From the NCBI RefSeq assembly GCF_963678635.1, contig NC_087071.1, forward strand, positions 6,463,624 through 6,527,623: DNA of 64,000 nt. Direction: 5' to 3'. Position numbers and translations under genes: made by a program. The stretch is from Symsagittifera roscoffensis. Taxonomy: Eukaryota > Xenacoelomorpha > Acoela > Convolutidae. Shown here piece after piece: positions 23,004 through 35,345 of this stretch. The stretch's first letter is position 1. Each line of letters starts with the position of its first letter. Under the pieces are notes generated by a model. The model did no database searches. It worked only from the letters and a program-made list of their open reading frames with translations, and was not told the DNA's origin.

Positions 23004-24669
23004 AAACTTAAGTGGTGGGGGGCACGATTGGCGCGGTCCGATTGTACCCTCCATCGATTACAAATTTCCGAGTTAAGGGTCTTAATTCGGGTATTTTGGT
23101 GCAAAAGAGGGTATAGTACTATTCATTAACGACTACTAATAGGTTATTATCCTTATTACATATTACTTATCTCCTAATTAGACCCAAGAAACACCCAATT
23201 TTGTCGAAAACTATCGATTTTCGATCAAACTGTAGACCCCCAAATTTTTGGATATCCGAGCTTTTCCGAACAGCAAAAAATTTTTATATATGAGTAGCTA
23301 CGTAGTTCCATCCCCCTAACTAAAGAAACCGCGAGAGAAAAGACTCAGTGAAAGTTGGAAAAAACCAGAATTTTTCGGTCAAAATTTAGATAATTTTCTG
23401 AATTTTGTCAATCTGTTTTGGGGATCGAGTTTTTGAGTTTTTAGAGTTAGAGCAATAAAATTTTTTGTGTTAGGAGCGTGCTAGCACAACGTGCTCGGCT
23501 GCCAGAAAAATTCTTGAGTAATCCTCCGATTAGCTCCGTAGATAGAGCTAACGACTTAAGGATAGGAAAAGGAAGGAATCGGAGGGTCCAAATTTGATAG
23601 TTATTGGCCAAATTTTTGTCTCCAAACCAATTTTGATCCAGTTTTTTGCGTTATTCCAGTGCCGTACAGGGCTACTACGCTCGTTTCAATTATTTTTAGG
23701 CACTTTCGATAGGAATTGCGGAAAAAGTTTCTCAGAACCTATATAGGTGGTGAAAAAAGGCCATTTGGACAAACACGTTTTTGGCAATTTCTCAAAGACT
23801 AGCCAACCGATTGGGATAATTTAGGTACCATAAGTCGACGTTTTCAACCACTTTTCCGGACCGCAACCGTTTTTGGGTTGATAATCGCGGAAAAGAAATT
23901 TTTTTTAGAATTTGTTGGTTCGGAGGGTCCAAATCGTCGGTAACCCTCCGAGCGGCAGAAAATTTTATCAAAACACCTTTTTATCTAACTGGGAAGGTTG
24001 AACGTGTCAGCCAACCTAGTTTTAAGTCAGGTGGACCGCTTTTGGAGACTTTATCGCGGTAACATAACCTTTTTTCTTGATTTTTGGGGAACCCTCCGAG
24101 GTAACCCTCCGGAGTCAGCTAAACCCCTTAGCAACCCTCCTTAGTGGAAAATTTCCACGAGATCATCCAAAGAAGTTAAAACAGCCCCCTTAGAGAATTT
24201 AGCTTGTTTTGACGCTTTCTGAAGTTAATTGAAGGCCCTTCCAAGAGAGGCTCAGAAATTTGAAAATTTTGAAGGTGCCCTCCGAAGTAACCCTCCGGAG
24301 CATATTAGGCATCTTATTGACCCTCCTTAGTAAATTTAAGGGGACCCTCCGAGGTAACTCGGGTGATTAAGGTACCCTCCGAAGTAGGCTAAGTGTCTTA
24401 ACAAGCCTCCGAAGTAACCCTCCGGAGTGTCTTAAACCTTCTAAACAACCTTCCTTGTTAGAAACTTGAGGAAATCTTCTGTGGCAATTTGGGAAACAGA
24501 AAAAATCCATTTAATCAAAATCATATTAGGATATTAGGCGTGCTTATTAGGATCAAAAGAGCCCATTTTGACCCGGAAATTCGTGATCAACTTTGGATTC
24601 TAGATCAGGTGTATCAGAAGTACCCGAACAAAAAATTTTTTTGATTGTGATTTTGGTTGTGTGGTTGCC
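23004..24669 (+). other. Copy B leader, part 1: noncoding, rich in CCCTCCG motifs
   Basis: No supported ORF over 1.6 kb. The words CCCTCCG/CCCTCCGGAG or the complement CGGAGGG recur many times, densest at 24085-24430 (at least eight). Such alternating complements could pair into multibranched RNA. The motif also occurs in the LTR-like units. The region between gag and the 5' repeat is where retroelements normally hold packaging and dimerisation signals. Confidence 0.5.
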
Positions 24670-25030
24670 TTGAGCTACTTAATAGGAAAGTTCGGGCAAT
24701 CCGGGAACAAATAAAGGAAAACCTCGGTGAATGTATTAGGCAAAAACACACTCACTTGAGAAGAAAAGTTGTTCCCTACTCTCGTGCACTTGGAGCAGTC
24801 CGGGTGTGGGGGAGCTTTTTCTTAGACTTAAGAAATTTTCGATCAGAGGTTGACTTGAGCTACTTAATAGGACAGCTCGGGCAATCGCAGGGCACCTAAA
24901 AGAAGACCTCGGTGGGTGTATTAGGCAAAAACACACCCACTTGAGAAGACTGTGTCCTGGGCTTTGTTCTTTCGGATCGTTCCGATTGGGGGAAGTCTTT
25001 TTCTTTAAGACTAAGTTTTATTGATCTGTT
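24670..25030 (+). repeat. 185-bp tandem duplication in the leader with covarying stem-loops
   Basis: Unit 1 begins TTGAGCTACTTAATAGG at 24670 and unit 2 with the same words at 24855. Each holds two stems: GAGCT/AGYTC, and the stem at 24727-24755 or 24912-24940 closed by CTC...GAG with loop ATTAGGCAAAA. In the second stem one A-U pair of unit 1 is a G-C pair in unit 2, and an A-C mismatch has become G-C. The units have diverged but pairing is kept, which suggests a selected RNA such as a packaging or dimer signal. Confidence 0.55.
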
Positions 25031-25433
25031 TCTGAGTCATCACTGCTTTTTTTTCAAAGATTGTTCAATTTTAACAAAGCAGTGACTTGATAAATTGTGT
25101 GGCGATAAACTGATACTGACAAAAGGTCGCTGTCACCTGTAGGATATTCTTATCTGATTATCTATTGTGTTTGGTGTGTTGATTATATCTTGTGAAAAAT
25201 TTGTGATACTGTTATTATATACGACAGTGTTGAGTTAGCATTATATCAATACTGAGCAGGCCCTGTGTGTGTGTAATTCTAGCTGAGTCACTAAGATTTT
25301 CATTGAGAAACCTAAGAGACACTCTTGATACTTACGAGATCGAGGAGGCAGCGGTGAGTAATTTAACTTGGATTTGTTTGCGGTACGTGTGCGTCGCCAT
25401 TAAATCATACGAAAATTGTTTTTGCAACAAAGC
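25031..25433 (+). other. Copy B leader, part 2
   Basis: Noncoding AT-rich sequence up to the first ATG of gag. It holds GTGTGGCGATAAAC at about 25097, similar to GTGTGGCGACATGG just before the LTR-like repeat at 19470 and 38030. No other feature seen. Confidence 0.4.
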
Positions 25434-28400
25434 ATGCAGCGCAGGGACTCGTTAGGATTGACTACTAAGAGTCCCAGGCCGAGTAAGGGCAGCATGCGAA
25501 ATTTTAAAACTAGGCGTAGCCAGTCCTCGTTTAGCAGCGCCTCCGACGTGTTTGCCGAAAACGAATCGACTAAAGGTCAACCTGATCTTTCAGTGAGCGA
25601 AATGAGATTGAGGAGCGAGAAAAACCTCGATGGCGATCAAAGGCGGAGCGCCGAAGCCGGAACCGCGAGCGAAACGCTTGTGGACCCATTTGACGAGGGA
25701 GAACAGACGCTCATTCGAACCGACTTTGAGCCGAGCGAGGACCTCGAGCGGGAGGAGGTCGAGAGGACGGAGGAGACCTCGGAGCGTTCCGAGGTCGAGC
25801 CGCGAGAGGAAGTGTTATTCAAGGGAATGTCCAAATCGGAGACCAAGAGTCACAGGTGGAGGGGAGAATACTCACATTCGGCTAGTACCCACTCATCTCT
25901 GGCCAAGCAGAGCAACAAAGCGATGAGGTCGAGTATAAGTCCGAGTGAAGAACAACCGGGTTCGAAGGCCAAGAAGAGTTGGAAGTCTTTGTTCGACGAG
26001 CGCATGGCGTCACTACTAACTGTAGGCATAACTTCTAGGCATAACGGCCCAAGGAACGATATGAGCAGGAAGGCGTCGTCAGCCTCGCTGACCAGGCCCA
26101 TGTCAGATGGGATATTGATGGGAGCGTCATCAACCTTCGATAGATTAATGACGTCGATGAGCAAGCAAAAAGGCGGTGCGTCATCAAGCACCAGGCTGCA
26201 GCCGCAGTTGACCTCATCTTCTCTGGGACTAACCCCGTCATTTGGGGCCACTGGCGACAAAAGTGACATGTTCGCTGGCGTAATGAATGGTCTAGATGAA
26301 CTGAGACGGGACATGACCAAAAGAATAGATCAGGTTGATGAGAGAGCTCACAAAGGTCAAGAGAATCTGAGAGATGAACTAACGCATGTGAAGTCGCAGG
26401 CGAGGGTTGATCAAGCTCAGTTGATTCGCAACACCGATCAATGCCTGGCGGAGAGCCTGGCACAGGCAAGCAAGGAGTCATACGAAAGAGAGGCTAGGAT
26501 GACCAGGGAAATTGAATGATTGTTGAACGATCATGATAGTACCTACGCCCACACGATGACTAGCCTGGAGAAGAGGTTAGATGCAAAGTCTGACTTAATG
26601 ATGCGGAAGCTTGACGCGATCCTGAATGGGAGTAGTTGGCAGGAGCGTTCCAACCCAAGGGAGCGCTCACGCCATGAGAAAGATGGAGATGGTACGGGCA
26701 GCAATGCCAGGGCCCAGCAAAGCTCGAAAACGAACTACGAACCTAGAAAGAAGGAGCGGCCAAGGGCAGCCCCGTCGAGGCCTGGCTGGACGAATCCAGT
26801 CCCGCCGGAGGCAGATGCCACCCCGGAGACAAGGTTGCCAACCGTGCCACAAGTCAGTTCAGTACCAGATCTGACTACAGACTCACAGGACACAACGATG
26901 TATGCCTCGATGTTTGAGCCTCTAAACAGATCTCTCGAAACATTCATCACCAAGCTCTCGAAGTCAACCGAGAGAGGGGAGAGGTCATGAAGGACACTGA
27001 AAAAGCCGAAGTCATATAAAGACGAGTCAGACGGCTGCATTGATACTTGGATAGAGGTGATGAAGTTACACTTTGAGAAAGAGAATCTCTCCAAGAAACA
27101 AGAATGTAGCGCGCTGACGAGCAACCTGGAGGGTATTGCATTAAGTTGTGTAATGGCGAAAAGAGCCAATGAGAGAGACAGCGCTCGCAAGATATTCGAC
27201 ATCCTGCTGAATCGTTTCGGCTCTGGAGTACAAGGGCACCAGGCTATGGTGAAGTTCGAAAAGAGGCGTCAAAGAGATGACGAACCCATAGATAAATTCT
27301 TGGACGACCTTGAATTGCTTAGGAGGAGAAGCAACCCAGATGAGAGAATATCCGATCGAAACTTGGCGATTGCTTCAAAGTTCATAGACGGAGTAAGGAG
27401 TGAGGAGTTGAAGACGATGTTGGCCACTCACTTCACCATGTCGCTTGACCAGGTACCCACGCCCGACGATTTACGTATGAAGTCACGCGAGTATTTACTC
27501 ATAAAACCGAGGGCGCAAAACCGTTACAGCAATTATGGCAACTATAGCGGGACAAACACTGGTGCGAATTCCAGTTGGTACAAGCCTCGCGATGACATGG
27601 ATAAAAGCAGGTCGTGTGCGAATTGTGGTTCGATGGACCATCACGTTTCCGCGTGTTCTGCATACAAACCGAACATGAAGGCGATAGGCTACTTTCTCGA
27701 GGACGCCGACGCGACCGACGAGGATCATGAAGAGTACGTCAGAGGGCTCATCATGAAATATGGTCCGAGGTGTTTCTTCTGTAATTTGGAGGGACACTTC
27801 AAGTCGGATTGTACTCAACTTTGGGATGCAGTAGCGGACGCGAAACATCCCCGCCATGAAGAGGCGCTTTCGGGTGTCAAGGCCAGTAGAGCACGTTTGA
27901 TGAACGAGGCTGAATCTCGGAGAAAGGAGACGACACCGAGCACCTTCACGACCAAAAAAGTAAAGACACTGCCTGACGAGGTGGTAGCCTCGAATCTCGA
28001 GGCAGAGTCGTCTAGCCCACTCAGGGTGGATTACGGCGTGGCGGCGAGGACAGCGCTGCATAATGTCAAACAGGACCTAGCCACGAAAGAAGTGGAGCAA
28101 TGGATGAGGTCGGAGTTGGAAAGCACAGGTCTTCGGGAAAGTTTTAATGTTCTGGGTAAAACGACGAAAGTAGAAGACAAAGAAGAACCCAGGAAACAAG
28201 GACTAAAACTGAACGTTATATTTGGTAAAACTTTCGGCATGACGAGGGAGGGGACCAAAATAATGTCCATCATCTCAGTCGCAGGGCACCAGGTGGTCAA
28301 GAACTTGAGTGAACCATCATCCGATATTACACTAGTCCACCTGGACATCAATGCCGACTACCTGAAGGAGAAAGATCCCAAACTGGCCTCCAGGGCAGTG

Positions 28401-28724
28401 CGAGCGCTGCTCACAACGGGAGGTCCGAGGCTGATGAAAGTGGACGGACCTTATATTGATGTCCATGGCCCTTACCCGATCCTAATGAATGTGGATGGCA
28501 TCAATATCTACACGAAAGCTCACATAACTGATGCGAACGATCAGATTGGCCGGATATACATTGGTCAAGAGGAGCTGAAGGTTAGAAGAATCGGACACAA
28601 CGCGATGCTCGAACAAGATGCGGTTGCATATAGGTTGCGAGGCCGATCTGGCTGCGCACGTGCTGGACGTGCAAGGCAGGCAACTTTCAGTAAAGGGATT
28701 GCTAGACACGGGAGCAGTGGTTAG
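25434..28724 (+). pseudogene. gag: Copy B: gag with two CCHC zinc knuckles
   Basis: First ATG 25434; a single frame to TAG 28722-28724 with in-frame TGA at 26517 and 26988. The long N-terminus is Ser- and charge-rich (to about 26300), followed by a coiled coil (about 26290-26620) and a basic linker. A retrotransposon Gag domain follows (CIDTWIEVMKLHFEKENL near 27040 onward, then ARKIFDILLNRFGSGVQGH). Two knuckles are CANCGSMDHHVSAC (near 27615) and CFFCNLEGHFKSDC (near 27770), both CX2CX4HX4C and RNA-binding. It would form the particle and package RNA. The protease frame overlaps its end by about 146 bases in the +1 frame. Alignment logic suggests one extra base near 28626, so gag and pol may once have been one frame. 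In copy A the gene lies left of the window. Confidence 0.88.
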
Positions 28725-31503
28725 TGTCATGCCAGTCAAAACTTGGACCGACATGGGTTTCGAGAGGTTGGATCTCATACCGACAAATATCAGGTTGGCA
28801 GCGGCCAATCAGGGAGCAATCTATGTGACTGGACGAACCCCGATCATTTCACTGCAGCTCGGAGGAAGACATCTTTGGATGAGCTTCCTAGTAGTGGAGA
28901 ATTTGGACGAATCCGATCAGTTCATCTTAGGAAGGGATTTCGTTCGCAACTTTGACGTCACGATCGATCTCAATGACGGGTTGATTAGAATCAAGGATCC
29001 TGAGAGAAAGTATGAAAAGAGAGCCTTTAATAAGATCTTAATTAACCAGGCCAAGGTGCCAATTTTTCTGGATCGAAAAATTAGGTTAAAACCAAACCAA
29101 GCCGTAGTAGCGACGTTTAGGATGAGGAACTTGAATGCACTCAGCAATGACAGACAGGTGTGTCTGGTACCAAATCCAAACAGTAAAAGCTCGGCTATTT
29201 TAGGAAGAAGCTTCTCACTCACTCAGAGCGGACTGTGTGTGAGTGTGTTATTGAACACAGAAGCAACAACAGTGACAATACAGAGGGGAAAGAAACTTGG
29301 CTACGCTTTGCCTCTGAACCCAGACTTTCAGAGTGTGGAGAACTTGAAAAAGTTTGATGTAACTAAATGTCCACTACATGCGAACCATGAATGTATAATG
29401 AAAAGAGTGGATGAATTGAAATCTTCTAGGAAATTGTTTTCAATGAAGTCGGAAACAGATGATGGGCTGTCTAGTTGTTCCAATTTTCCTGAGAGGCCGA
29501 CGGAAGCAGAGTTAGCAGCGAATAAACCAATCCTGCCTGAGATAGAACATTTGAAAGGTAAAATATCAGACAAGGAACTAGATTCGCTCAGAGCGGTGCT
29601 AAGTCGGAACGCAGACGTTTTTTCGAAACATAAGGCCGACATAGGTTGCTGTAATTTTGTAGAACACGAGATTGAGATAGAAGAGGGCTCGGTACCTCAT
29701 AGAGAAGGGGCGAGAAGAATGACCCCTCACAAGTCAGAAGCGTGTAGGAAGGAGATCGAGATGTTAATGGAGTACGACATGATTGAGCCGTCGAAGTCCC
29801 CATGGGCTTGTGGCGTGGTCATGGCGAAAAAGAAAGGAGGACAACTCAGATTTTGCTGTGATTTTCGTTACCTGAACGCAGTGACTATAAAGGACGCATA
29901 CCCGATTCCCCGCATCGATGAGAGCCTATCCAAGCTGGGAGACGCAAAGTTCTTCACGACGTTGGACTTGGGCTCCGCGTTCTGGCAAGCGCCACTCCGG
30001 AAGCAAGACCGAGAAAAAACAGGCTTTGCGTGCGAGCTGGGATTGTTCCAGTGGAAGAGGATGCCGTTCGGACTGTGCAATGCGACGGCCACATTCCAGC
30101 GACTGATGGCCCAGGCACTCACGAGCGTCACCAAGAAATACGGGAATCTCATCATGTGTTATGTCGACGACGTCGTGATTGCAACACCAACCTTAAAAGA
30201 CTACATAGAGAGGTTGGAAGGGATGTTTTCTTGCATGAAGCAGGCGGGTCTGAAATGTAAACCCTCTAAGTGTGAAATCCTCAGGGATTCCATAAAGTAT
30301 CTGGGCCGCCTGGTGGACAAACATGGAGTGAGACCAGATCCTGAAGCGGTTGAAGCGGTGCTGACCTGGAAGGCACCCAAAACAGATACACAGTTGATGA
30401 GTTTTTTGGGATTTGCTAATTATTATCGAGAATTCATCAAGGGGTATGCTGACAAAAAATACCCCATGCAGCGGTTGATGAGAAACAAGGGCTAGAAGTT
30501 AACTTGGACTGATGAGGCACAAGTTTCATTTGAGAACATCAAACGTGAACTTTGCGAGGCACCAGTGCTCGGAATGCCAACAGAGAAGGGGATGTTCGTG
30601 CTGGACACGGATGCATCAGTGGTTGCGATATCGGGCATACTTCACCAGGAGCAGGAGTGGAACGGGAGAACGGTTCTTCGTCCGATAGCTTACGGGAGTA
30701 AAGTCCTGATTGATACTGAGATGAAGTACGGCGCACCAAAATCGGAGATGTTTGCGGTGATCACTTTCGTGGAAAAATACAGGGCCTACTTGGGGAGTGC
30801 TCCCTTCAAGTTACGTGTGGATAATCGTGCCCTTGCCTGGCTGAAAACCTATTCGATAGACCAAATTTATGTTGGTCGTTGGATCGTGCGCCTGGACGGA
30901 TACCACATGATCATAGAGCACCGTACCCGTGACAAGCACCAGAACGCAGATAGCCTCAGTAAAAAGACAGAATTTTATGAGCGCCTCGAGGAGAAACAGG
31001 CTAACCAATCAGAGACCAAAGACGGGTTTTCCTTTCTGGACAAAGAAACCTACGACAAACTGCCACCTACTAGGTGGTTAGACAAGTCAGGGCATCCTAT
31101 ACCCGGACACCCTGACCTTCCAGTGGAGACAGCCGCGGAGATAAAGCTTTTAGCCAGAGGCGAGCCCGTTACGTTGGATCTGCTAGTTCGATCCAACTTG
31201 GTACAGCAAGAACTTACCAGATTAGGTATAAACAGCATGGCTCTATTGAACAGGACGGTGAACGTGGCGCCGGACGTCATGGGAAAGCTCCGTGACTTGT
31301 TGGACAGGGAAGTGGATAGGCAGGATCGTGAGTGGATGGAGACCATGCAGCGGTTGACTGTCACCGAGAGAACAGAGAAGAGGCCAGTATCCATTCGCAG
31401 CCGAGGCGTTGAACGGGACTGCAGGTCGATAGTCAACCAACTGGTGAGCTCGATGCCGAAGGAGGTCTTATTGAGAACTCGTTCACTGAATATGGAGCAC
31501 TGA
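28579..31503 (+). pseudogene. pol: Copy B: protease, RT and RNase H
   Basis: Open from 28579 to TAG 30493, then the same frame to TGA 31501. Retropepsin has LLDTGA at 28699-28716 and ILGRDF near 28927. RT has MPFGLCNATATFQ near 30061 and YVDD at 30160-30171. RNase H has DTDAS near 30607, SEMFA near 30742, VDNRAL near 30819 and HQNADS near 30940. The TAG at 30493 is a Lys codon in copy A. Near 31480 B has lost one T relative to A, causing the frameshift that ends this piece. Apart from these two lesions the region is complete, so decay is recent. Confidence 0.93.
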
Positions 31504-34337
31504 GTCAGAACCAAACCACTGAGGAAGTCAGGATCAAGTCAAAATCTAGCCTCACGAGGAGAGTGCACTTCACGGATGCAAAAGAAGAATACGAGCCGAG
31601 CCCAGATTGTTCGTCCGTGGACGAGACAATGTCCGGGGAGTCTTATACCTTCGAGCCAGTCAAGGACGACTCGTCTGAGGAGTCAGACACCTTTGAGCCC
31701 GTGCAGGACGACTTGTCCGGGGAGAGGTTGACGAGACCACCTAGGGGCAGAATTTTCTCCGGGGAGTCGGGTTTGAAGCGACCGATGGACAGAGTTTTGT
31801 CCGGGGAGTCGAGAAACATCTCAGACAACTTGGAATATGATGTTGGGGAATCAGCCGACTCAAGTGTTGACTCGAGGCCCCAGTCCTGGGACAACACGTC
31901 TGAAACAACTTCAAATTCCGATGTGTCAGAGATCGCAATCCACTCCTTATTGGTAGAGTGGAAGCAGCGTGGGCTGGACCGAGAAACACATCAGGATCCA
32001 GACCGAGACAGATACACCTCAGATGAAGAGGGCACTGTGGTAGATAATGCCGCAGACGAGCTCGAGCTGATAGCAGTTTCGAAACGTCCAACCAGATTGC
32101 TGCCACATGGTACGGTCGTCCGTACCAATCTGGAACCATCTGTGCAGGAAGCGACGCCTTTGAAAAAGATATGGTGTGTCAAGTTGATGGACGATGCTCA
32201 TGCTCCGGAGATAATGAGCGGGCAAATGAACGTGGTAAAGACGTATTTGAAAGCCAGGTACAGGCTGTCGGATCTCCTAAGGGCTCAACGAAATGATAGA
32301 ATGACGAGCAGTCTGAAGAGATGGATCGAGAATGGAGCACCTGACAAGGGAGACTTGGAAGAAGACAGCTACAAAATCCTGAAGCAATTCTACCTGAAGC
32401 GAAACGACTTGTTGTACCTGAACAAGGACGGAATCGTAGCCTGCAAAAGAAAAGAGGAGGACAAGGTCCTCTATAAATACAATTCCATAGTGTTACCACA
32501 GTTGTACCAGACCGAATTGCTCTTTCGCTCACATGATCAGATAGGCCATCAAGGCATGGACAAAGTGTATAACAGGATACAGAAACGATTCGAATTGCCG
32601 GGATTGAAGAAGGCTTGTGAGAAGTGGATCGCAGCACGCCTGTCATGTCAGCCTGCGAAGGATCCCAGGAAGCTAAGGTTCCCCCTACAGTCAATAGAGT
32701 CGTCAGGTTTCAACGAAGTGGTGCAAATTGATCATCAGAAAATCTGCATGACAGCAACGGGCTATAATCAGGTGCTGGTAATGATCGACCATTTTACGAA
32801 GTATGCGGAGGCAGCACCCTGTATGACAGCATCGGCGGAAGAAACATGTGATCATTTGATAAATGTGTAGATAGCGAGGCATGGCTGCCCCATCACGTTC
32901 CAATCGGACAATGGCAAAGCATTCGTGGGTGATCTCACGAAGGAGTTGATGAAAAGGTCGCAGGTAGCGCAGGCCCACTCGACCACTTATCACCCGCAAA
33001 CGAATGGCCTAGTCGAGAGGCAAAATCGCACACTGGTATCCATGCTGAGAGTCTACTGCTCGCGTTACATGGATGACTGGGACAAGCACTTGCCGCAAGT
33101 GATGGGTGCTTACAACAGCACTGAGCATTCCACCACGGGAATAAGTCCGCACATGATGTTAACGGGTCATGAAAAAGCGCTCCCGTTGACGTTTTTCTAC
33201 CCTGAATATGAGGGGAAGAGGACAGCACCGCAAACGTACGTGCGGGATGTTATTAGAAGACAGCAGGACCTCAATGACTTATGCAGGAGGAATACGCAAC
33301 AAGCGCAAATTAGACAAAAAAGGAGGTTTGATAAAAGGACAGCTGATGCGAAAGCCTACTCAGTTGGCGACTACGTCTGGGTGTTCCAGGAAGTGGTTCC
33401 ACCAAAAGGAACCAAGAAATTATTACAGAAATGGCGTGGTCCATTTCAGATAACAGAGGTGCACCAAGGAGGTCGTTTTTATCGATTGAGCACTGGAAGA
33501 GCAGCTCATTACGAGAATATCAAACCGCACAATGCCTCGTCAGAGGATTGGTGCATCCCAGCGGACATGCAAGAGGGAGACTATTTGATAGTGGATCCTG
33601 CTTGTGAAGTGAATGAAAGGGGTACTCGCGACAAAAACGACGGGAATGAGGTGGTGGACGACTGCGACCTACCACTGGATCTCGAGTTGACCGAGCGTAT
33701 AGAGGTGGACGATGAAACTCTACCCTATGCCGAGGAAGACTGGGACTGCCCGGAACAAATCGAAATTGACAAAGGAATACAGCCTGACTTTCCTCTCACT
33801 ATGGAAACACGCCAAAGCGAGAGAGGAAAAAACCAGAAGAAATACAATCCGTACGGCGAGGATTTCGTTGTAGACAGGATAGTTGTAAGTGATGTCATAG
33901 ACTCGCTGGTGGGACTGGACGAAGTGGCGATGCTAGAAGAAATCGACCTGGTGAATGCTATGGATCAAGATTGGATCGACGATCGATCAGAACCGGAAGT
34001 GGAGTTCGAACCAGAAGCGGAACAGACTCATGAGCAAGAACTAACACACTTGCGCGTGCTCGAATCGCTCCATGATCTGCCGACAGATCCAAAAGAGACG
34101 ATCTTGACGATTCAGGACGTCGATAAAGACGGCATCAAATACATCAGTCATGACAATACCGAGTCCAACTGGGTCGCCCCAGATGGTCCTCTACGTGTTC
34201 CACAATCCAAATTCGATCTCCTAGACTTTGGGCGATCGACGGGGACGTCGATGGATATTTTTGTCCGGGGAGTGGGGGTAGGACTCACCCACACCAAAAA
34301 TCTGCAAAGAAATCGGCAAGAGAAACCGGAGAACTAG
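31504..34337 (+). pseudogene. pol: Copy B: pol linker, integrase and acidic tail
   Basis: A frame open from before 31563 to 34337 with one in-frame TAG at 32868-32870. The Glu/Asp/Ser-rich linker (31600-32050) has near-repeats built on SGES and SGER. Integrase H2C2 is at about 32525-32660, but the first Cys of CxxC is CGC (Arg) at 32638. Core acidic residues are in VVQIDH near 32721, FQSDNG near 32900 and LVERQN near 33009. A GPF-type module (KWRGPF near 33431) follows, then the long tail. The TAG at 32868 is at the same codon as 3701 in copy A. A 10-base net deletion near 34305 shifts the frame before the macro domain. Confidence 0.9.
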
Positions 34338-34870
34338 AGACAGAGGGCGAAAATGCTAAAAAACCACCTTTTGGACGAATCTTTGAATCGTATTTTGATA
34401 TACCGAACCATTATTCAAACAATATCGTCATAACGGACAGCGATTTCATACTCACGGAACGCACGTGCGCCATAGCGATAACCGCGGACGTAAGCTTCAA
34501 AACAGCACTAGCGGCTGACTTCAAAAGAGAGTATAAAAATATCGAGTTTTTATGGAAACAGAGGACTGGTGTGGGAGGGATGATAGCGCTGCCCCCTGTT
34601 GCATCACATATACCAGGGAAATATTTGTGTTTCCTGGTTACCAAGGCCACTGATAGGCAACACGTAGATCCAAAGAGCTTGGTATTGGCCTTGACTCGAC
34701 TTAGGGATTTTTTGGTTGAGAAAGGAGTGACCTCTCTCTCGTTGCCAGTATAAGATCCTAATAGGGGAAAGCTACATCCGAGAGAGTTGTACGCACTTGT
34801 ACATGTGATATTTTCAGAGACTGACATAGAAGTTTACTTACATAAAAAATACTATCTGAGCATATGCTAA
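34318..34870 (+). pseudogene. Copy B: macro domain at the pol C-terminus
   Basis: Out of frame with the upstream tail because of the deletion near 34305, but the domain itself is open to TAA 34751-34753. It has the same blocks as copy A (AIAITAD, AADFKREY, GVGGMIALPP, YLCFLVTK, VTSLSLP). Beyond the TAA the same frame stays open to a second TAA at 34868-34870, giving a C-terminal strand and helix ending KKYYLSIC, the usual kind of end for such a domain. The TAA at 34751 is shared with copy A. TARG1-like macro fold is my best reading. Confidence 0.66.
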
Positions 34871-35345
34871 GAATTGCGCTCGGCGATAAGTGGGTTTTAT
34901 TAAGTTACTCGATAAGAATTAGAGTCAAGTTTTAGATTAGGTTAGGTTTTAGGTACAGTATTAGGGATTATGTTTTTATGTAATAGTATAGGTGTGTGAT
35001 GTTTATGTGTTTATGTGTTATTTTATTGTTATGATATGTTTTATGTTTTGTGTCATAAAAGACCTGGAGTAATCCAGGTCATCAAGGTGACAGCGCTCAT
35101 TCGGGCCACTCTGACAAAGATAAAAGTGAACGATCCACCTTGGTGCTAAATTTTTAAATCAGAATTGAGAAGAGAATTTCAATGGAGAGTTTTAAAGAGT
35201 TGAATGATGTTGTATCCAAAAATGATGGTTTTAAGTCGCGACTTGTTCTTTAGATCTTGATTGATCAAAAATTGTTTATTGAATCCCTTGAATCGAAACG
35301 AGACAGGAAGACACTACACGACAGCAAGAATCAACACGATAAGAA
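34871..35345 (+). other. Structured spacer between pol and ORF2 (copy B)
   Basis: Noncoding counterpart of 5699-6188. It contains the perfect hairpin GACCTGGA-GTAA-TCCAGGTC at 35061-35080 (8-bp stem, GNRA-type loop). Confidence 0.5.

Noticed and set aside
24085-24430. CCCTCCG-rich stretch as telomeric or satellite DNA
   Set aside because: Spacing is irregular and the units do not form an array; no known telomere repeat is present in the window.
19494-25433. Hammerhead ribozyme in the terminal repeats
   Set aside because: I looked for a CTGANGA box with GAAA and a cleavage triplet in suitable spacing and found none that pairs.
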